Positions 31,271 to 34,169 of a DNA stretch of 34,169 nucleotides are shown here, piece after piece (positions within the stretch are counted from its first letter, which is position 1; every line of letters starts with the position of its first letter). The translations under genes were made by a program, and so were the position numbers. Under the pieces are notes generated by a model. It ran no database searches. It was given only the letters and a program-made list of their open reading frames with translations, and was not told where the DNA came from. The stretch is from the NCBI RefSeq assembly GCF_001544915.2, contig NZ_FCOE02000061.1, positions 1-34,169 on the forward strand. Reading direction: 5' to 3'. Origin of the DNA: Caballeronia pedi. Its GTDB lineage: Bacteria > Pseudomonadota > Gammaproteobacteria > Burkholderiales > Burkholderiaceae.

Positions 31271-31558
31271 TTACCATTCGTGCCGGTCGCGCCAGCGTTC
31301 CTCGCGGCGCATCTCGTGATGCCAGCGACGCTCGCGCCATTCGTGACGCCGCCATTCGCGCTCGCGCCAGCGGTCGCGGTGATAGCCGTAGCCATCGCGG
31401 TCGCCGTAACCGTAATAGCCGACCGGCACTGCAGGCTGCGCATACACCGGCACACCGACGCCCACCGCTACATCGACATGCGCATTCGCCGACGCCGACA
31501 TGGCGAGCGCTACGATCCCTGCCAGCCCGACAGCCATTCCAAGCAGTTTCTTTTTCAT
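31271..31558 (-). CDS. Small secreted Arg/Trp/His-rich protein
   Basis: This 95-residue protein has a clear signal peptide (MKKKLLGMAVGLAGIVALAM, cut after SANA near 26). The mature part begins HVDVAVGVGVPVYAQPAVPVGYYGYG. It ends in a strongly charged tail of about 40 residues built from RW, EW, RR and RH pairs (such as WREREWRRHEWRERRW). The ATG at 31558 is set by AGGGAGA 8 nt upstream. I know similar short YXXX/Arg-rich exported proteins from Burkholderiaceae only as hypotheticals. A direct-repeat operator candidate lies upstream. Nucleic-acid, LPS or metal binding are possible but unproven. Confidence 0.75.
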   Translation of the reverse strand: MKKKLLGMAVGLAGIVALAMSASANAHVDVAVGVGVPVYAQPAVPVGYYGYGDRDGYGYHRDRWREREWRRHEWRERRWHHEMRREERWRDRHEW

Positions 31559-31599
31559 GTTGCTTTCTCCCTGCACCGAGTGCCTTGTGAGTCAGGTGC

Positions 31600-31667
31600 A
31601 GTCTAAAAAGCGATGCCGGATACAGGTGCAACGGCTCTGCCAGAAAGGTAACGTCAGGTAACGGTCA
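31600..31667 (-). promoter_or_regulatory. Tandem GTTACC repeats and promoter upstream of the Arg/Trp-rich gene
   Basis: On the minus strand TGACCGTTACC and TGACGTTACC (31657-31667 and 31647-31656) repeat in tandem about one helical turn apart. That is the typical geometry of OmpR-class response regulator sites. About 15 nt further on lie TTGCAC (31626-31631) and TAGACT (31600-31605), a -35/-10 pair with a long 20-bp spacer, which would suit an activated promoter. The gene starts at 31558. Confidence 0.45.
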
Positions 31668-31685
31668 GATAGCTTGCAGTTTCGC

Positions 31686-32108
31686 TCAGCGCACGCGCTT
31701 GCCGGTTTCGTCGATGATGACTTCGCCGTCTTCCTTCACGAACGGCCCTTTCTGCGCCTCGGGCAGCAGATCGAGCACGAGTTCCGACGGGCGGCAAAGA
31801 CGCGCGCCCTTGGGCGTATCGACGAACGGACGGTTGATCAGGATCGGATGCGCGAGCATCGCGTCGATGAGTTGTTCATCGCTGAGGCCCGGATCGCCGA
31901 GGCCGAGTTCGGCGTACGGCGTGCCCTTTTCGCGCAATGCATCGCGCACGGACAGACCCGCCCGCGCGATCAGCGCGACGAGCGTCTCGCGGCTCGGCGG
32001 ATGCGTGAGATATTCGATCACGTTCGGTTCAATGCCCGCGTTGCGGATCAGTGCGAGCGTGTTGCGCGAGGTTCCGCACTTCGGATTGTGGTAGATGGTG
32101 ACGGTCAT
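31686..32108 (-). CDS. arsC: Arsenate reductase (glutaredoxin-dependent ArsC)
   Basis: This 140-residue protein is a full-length ArsC. C11 in NPKCGTSRN is the catalytic cysteine that attacks arsenate. INRPFVDTPKGARLCRPSELVLDLL carries the arginines of the anion site, as in the plasmid R773 ArsC rather than the Spx/YffB branch. It reduces As(V) to As(III) with glutathione and glutaredoxin. No arsR, arsB or acr3 gene is adjacent, so export of arsenite must depend on genes elsewhere. Ribosome binding is weak (CAGGGAC, distant). Confidence 0.93.
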   Translation of the reverse strand: MTVTIYHNPKCGTSRNTLALIRNAGIEPNVIEYLTHPPSRETLVALIARAGLSVRDALREKGTPYAELGLGDPGLSDEQLIDAMLAHPILINRPFVDTPKGARLCRPSELVLDLLPEAQKGPFVKEDGEVIIDETGKRVR

Positions 32109-32571
32109 GGTCGCGTTGTCCCTGCTATCGAAAGTTGGCGAGATGGCACGCCTCGCATTCTAAAACCGATGCAGCGATGACGCGACCGACAGCCACGCGC
32201 CACGCGCACGACCGTATGCGGGACGTGCGTTCAATTGTCCTGTTCATTCGAGCATCCGCGGCCTATAAAGAAGGTGCAGTGCGGCATGCGTCTTCTGCGG
32301 ACCCGCGGGTCCCATTCGCCGGAAAGCGCACCGGCGCTCCGTCTGCATCGCAACGGCGAGATGCCGTGCAAAACGCATACGAACAAGTTCGGCATACCGG
32401 CGGCGGAACACGCATACCACGCCGGCAACCGGCACCGATGTTCCGTCCTCGCGGCGCGCCACGCATGGCACATGCGAGACACGTGGCACGTTCCGTGCGG
32501 ATCAACGATCCGATTCAGCGAACAGCGTTACGCGGACACACGCGAGCGCGCCTTCCGATCAAGGAGTCGAC
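32109..32571. other. 463-bp intergenic region with two palindromes, no convincing gene
   Basis: This gap separates arsC (minus) from a small secreted protein (plus). GGACCCGCGGGTCC at 32299-32312 is a perfect 14-bp palindrome. CGGATC-AAC-GATCCG at 32498-32512 is a second inverted repeat, 60 nt before the gene at 32572. TATAAA occurs near 32264 without a good -35. Reading frames cross the gap on both strands but are rich in Arg/His and lack ribosome binding sites, so I treat it as regulatory or untranslated. Confidence 0.5.
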
Positions 32572-32877
32572 ATGAAATCACGTATCGCCATGGTGGCGCT
32601 CGCCGCCTCGTTATTCGCCGCTGCGGGCCTTGCCTCGGCCCAGCAGACCTACTATCGAACCGCGCAGGTGCCCGGACAGGCCACCGCCGATACCTGGACC
32701 GACCCGAGCGCGCCGCAGCAAAGCGCCATGCAGGCCCAGCCGGGCGACATGTCCGATACGTCATACGGCGGTGCGCCCATGACGCGCGGCGCAGCCGGCA
32801 CGACGATGGGCATGGACACCGCGGCGTCGAAGCCCTGCACGCGCGGGCCGCAGTGCAACATCTTCTTCGGCAACTGA
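32572..32877 (+). CDS. Small secreted protein with C-terminal two-cysteine motif
   Basis: This 101-residue protein has a signal peptide (MKSRIAMVALAASLFAAAGLASA, cut near 23). The mature part is Gln/Thr/Ala/Gly-rich and looks disordered (QQTYYRTAQVPGQ, MQAQPGDMSDTSYGGAP). It closes with a compact KPCTRGPQCNIFFGN, whose two cysteines are separated by six residues and may form a disulfide. AAGGAG lies 6 nt before the ATG at 32572. I do not recognise a named family. It has its own strong terminator. Confidence 0.78.
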   Translation: MKSRIAMVALAASLFAAAGLASAQQTYYRTAQVPGQATADTWTDPSAPQQSAMQAQPGDMSDTSYGGAPMTRGAAGTTMGMDTAASKPCTRGPQCNIFFGN

Positions 32878-32924
32878 GCGGTCTGCACGGTTTGCGCAAC
32901 TTCGCTAGCATGAGTGCATGAGAC

Positions 32925-32968
32925 GGCGCGTCCGTTCCAGACGAACGGACGCGCCATTTCCTTTTTAA
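32925..32968 (+). terminator. Rho-independent terminator after the small secreted gene
   Basis: A 12-bp perfect stem (GGCGCGTCCGTT with AACGGACGCGCC) and a 7-nt loop are followed by ATTTCCTTTTT. It ends only 13 nt before the cupin start at 32982, so the cupin promoter must overlap it or expression must rely on read-through. Confidence 0.85.
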
Positions 32969-32981
32969 TGGGACCGCGATC

Positions 32982-33248
32982 ATGCGCCGTGACGAATTTC
33001 TCGCGCTGCTTTCCAGCGAACGTTTTAACGAAGTCGTCACCGTCACGCGCGAGCCGAACGGTTCGCTCGACGTCCACTCGCATCCGTTCGAAGCCAAGGC
33101 GCTGATTCTCGAAGGCGATGTCACGATACGCATCGGCGCTCACGCGCGGACGTATCACGCGGGCGAGGTCTTCCATCTTGCGACGAATATCGGGCACTCG
33201 GAGCGGTACGGGACCGAGGGCGTGAGTTATGTCGTAGGCCGCAAGTAG
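32982..33248 (+). CDS. Small cupin-domain protein
   Basis: This 88-residue single cupin has H32, H34 and E37 in VHSHPFEAKALILEGDVTI and a second-motif H72 in FHLATNIGHSE, a complete metal-binding set. The catalysed reaction or ligand is unknown. The ATG at 32982 follows GGGA. Only 2 nt separate its TAG from the ATG of the DUF72 gene, so the two are translated from one message. It lies directly after a strong terminator. Confidence 0.87.
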   Translation: MRRDEFLALLSSERFNEVVTVTREPNGSLDVHSHPFEAKALILEGDVTIRIGAHARTYHAGEVFHLATNIGHSERYGTEGVSYVVGRK

Positions 33249-33250
33249 CG

Positions 33251-34066
33251 ATGGCCGCCTCTAAACGCAAGGCCGCGCGAATCCGCGTCGGCATCGGCGG
33301 ATGGACGTTCGAGCCGTGGCGCGGCACGTTCTATCCCGAAGACCTCGTGCAAAAGCGTGAACTCGAATACGCGAGCCGCGCGCTCACCAGCATCGAAGTG
33401 AACGGGACGTTCTACGGCGCGCAGAAGCCCGCTACCTTCATCAAGTGGCGCGACGAGACGCCGGACGATTTCGTGTTCTCGCTCAAGGCGCCGCGCTACG
33501 CGACGAATCGCCGTGTGCTCGCCGAAGCGGGCGATACGATCGAGCGTTTTTTCGGCAGCGGCGTGCTCGAACTCGGCGACAAGCTCGGTCCGATCAACTG
33601 GCAATTCGCGGCGACCAAGAAGTTCGACGCCGAGGATTTCGAACGCTTCCTGGAACTGCTGCCCGCGAAAATCGACGGACGCGCGATCCGTCACGCGGTC
33701 GAAGTCCGGCACGAGAGTTTCTGCGATCCGGCGTTCATCGCGCTCGCGCGGAAGTATCGCGTCGCGGTGGTGATCGCGGGAGATTCGAAGTATCCGCAGA
33801 TCGCGGATGTGACCGCGCCTTTCGTCTACGCGCGCATCATGGGCACGACCGAAAAGCAGGCGAAGGGTTATGCGAAAGCGGCGCTCGACCAATGGACCGG
33901 ACGCGCGACAACATGGGCCGCGGGCGGCTCGCCGGCCGACTTGCAGACCTTCGGCAAGCCGGCCCCGAAAGCCGCATCGCGCGATGTGTTTCTCTACGTC
34001 ATCAGCGGCTTCAAGGAGCGCAATCCGGCTGCGGCGATCGCGCTCATCGAACGATTGAAGGACTAG
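33251..34066 (+). CDS. DUF72 (YecE-like) family protein
   Basis: This 271-residue protein is a TIM-barrel DUF72 member. Landmarks are VGIGGWTFEPWRGTFYPEDL at the N-terminus, LTSIEVNGTFYG, FVFSLKAPRYATN, LGPINWQFAATKKFD, HAVEVRHESF and VYARIMGTTE. No biochemical role is firmly assigned to the family. It begins 2 nt after the cupin stop, so translation is probably coupled. Its 3' end converges on an unidentified minus-strand gene 13 nt away. Confidence 0.92.
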   Translation: MAASKRKAARIRVGIGGWTFEPWRGTFYPEDLVQKRELEYASRALTSIEVNGTFYGAQKPATFIKWRDETPDDFVFSLKAPRYATNRRVLAEAGDTIERFFGSGVLELGDKLGPINWQFAATKKFDAEDFERFLELLPAKIDGRAIRHAVEVRHESFCDPAFIALARKYRVAVVIAGDSKYPQIADVTAPFVYARIMGTTEKQAKGYAKAALDQWTGRATTWAAGGSPADLQTFGKPAPKAASRDVFLYVISGFKERNPAAAIALIERLKD

Positions 34067-34079
34067 ACGCGCATCGGCC

Positions 34080-34169
34080 TCAACGCACGAGGCAAGGCTT
34101 CTTGTTGTCGAACTTCCAGTTCGGAATCAGATATTGCATCGCGACGCCGTCATCGCGCGCGCCGAGGCC
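34080..34169 (-). CDS. C-terminal end of an unidentified protein (partial)
   Basis: The last 90 bases, read on the minus strand, give 29 codons and a TGA stop at 34080-34082. The peptide contains DDGVAMQYLIPNW and ends FDNKKPCLVR. The rest lies beyond the window. Codon use and third-position GC match the neighbours, and it converges tightly on the DUF72 gene, so a real gene is likely. I do not recognise the family from this fragment. Confidence 0.6.
   Translation of the reverse strand, partial: GLGARDDGVAMQYLIPNWKFDNKKPCLVR

Noticed and set aside
32135..32575. 146-codon plus frame whose stop overlaps the ATG at 32572 like a coupled gene
   Set aside because: Arg/His-rich, no ribosome binding site or domain, and competing frames cross it on both strands; the ATGA overlap is probably chance.
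1..34169. Search for CRISPR arrays, transposases, integrases, tRNA or rRNA genes, prophage and secondary-metabolite clusters
   Set aside because: No spaced repeats, transposase or integrase motifs, cloverleaf or rRNA sequence, and no assembly-line genes were seen on either strand.

Overview
The window is high-GC (mid-60s percent by eye) betaproteobacterial chromosome, most likely Burkholderiaceae (Burkholderia, Paraburkholderia or Caballeronia). The evidence is the codon bias, the end of a phenylacetate operon followed by a DUF1835 gene and a PaaR-type TetR gene, a malic enzyme fused to a phosphotransacetylase-like domain, a fused indolepyruvate oxidoreductase and a type-2 argC. It reads as chromosomal backbone. 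I found no insertion sequence, prophage, tRNA, rRNA or CRISPR array. The only patch that looks acquired is a small toxin-antitoxin pair near 21 kb.

Layout. 1-8.6 kb is an aromatic catabolism block: the 3' end of paaE, a terminator, a DUF1835 gene, paaR, a GNAT acetyltransferase, a divergent Lrp-type regulator and hpd (4-hydroxyphenylpyruvate dioxygenase), a small secreted protein, and a 1194-residue arylpyruvate:ferredoxin oxidoreductase. 8.6-16.7 kb holds core metabolism and regulation: maeB, an MFS transporter, pyrE, an RcsB-like response regulator, a periplasmic PEBP protein, a flavodoxin and argC. 16.8-21.8 kb holds a candidate small RNA, a stand-alone receiver protein in an operon with a secreted cysteine protein, a LysE exporter, a beta-hydroxyacid dehydrogenase, a Mut7-C protein, a YoeB toxin with an unusual antitoxin partner, and a cupin. 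21.8-28.1 kb holds an MHS-family transporter, a HiPIP, an FAD oxidoreductase, a Lon-like AAA+ ATPase, a secreted protein, an EEP-fold hydrolase and a second stand-alone receiver. 28.2-34.2 kb holds an AlkB-like dioxygenase, RidA, MgtC, a diguanylate cyclase, two small secreted proteins, ArsC, a cupin/DUF72 pair and the end of an unidentified gene.

How the genes work together. The first 8.6 kb can be read as one physiological unit. Tyrosine-derived 4-hydroxyphenylpyruvate goes to homogentisate through Hpd, probably under the divergent Lrp regulator. Aryl pyruvates such as phenylpyruvate could be decarboxylated to aryl-acetyl-CoA by the oxidoreductase. Phenylacetyl-CoA is the substrate of the PaaABCDE epoxidase and the known ligand of PaaR. 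The remaining genes are mostly single genes or pairs, often closed by clear hairpin terminators.

The observations most worth following are: a CU-rich, anti-Shine-Dalgarno-like small RNA candidate at 16804-16866 (minus strand) with its own promoter and terminator; the YoeB toxin with a non-YefM-like antitoxin; an inverted repeat wrapped around the putative -10 box of the FAD oxidoreductase; and OmpR-type tandem repeats upstream of an Arg/Trp-rich secreted protein. Nothing here is clearly a new multi-gene system.
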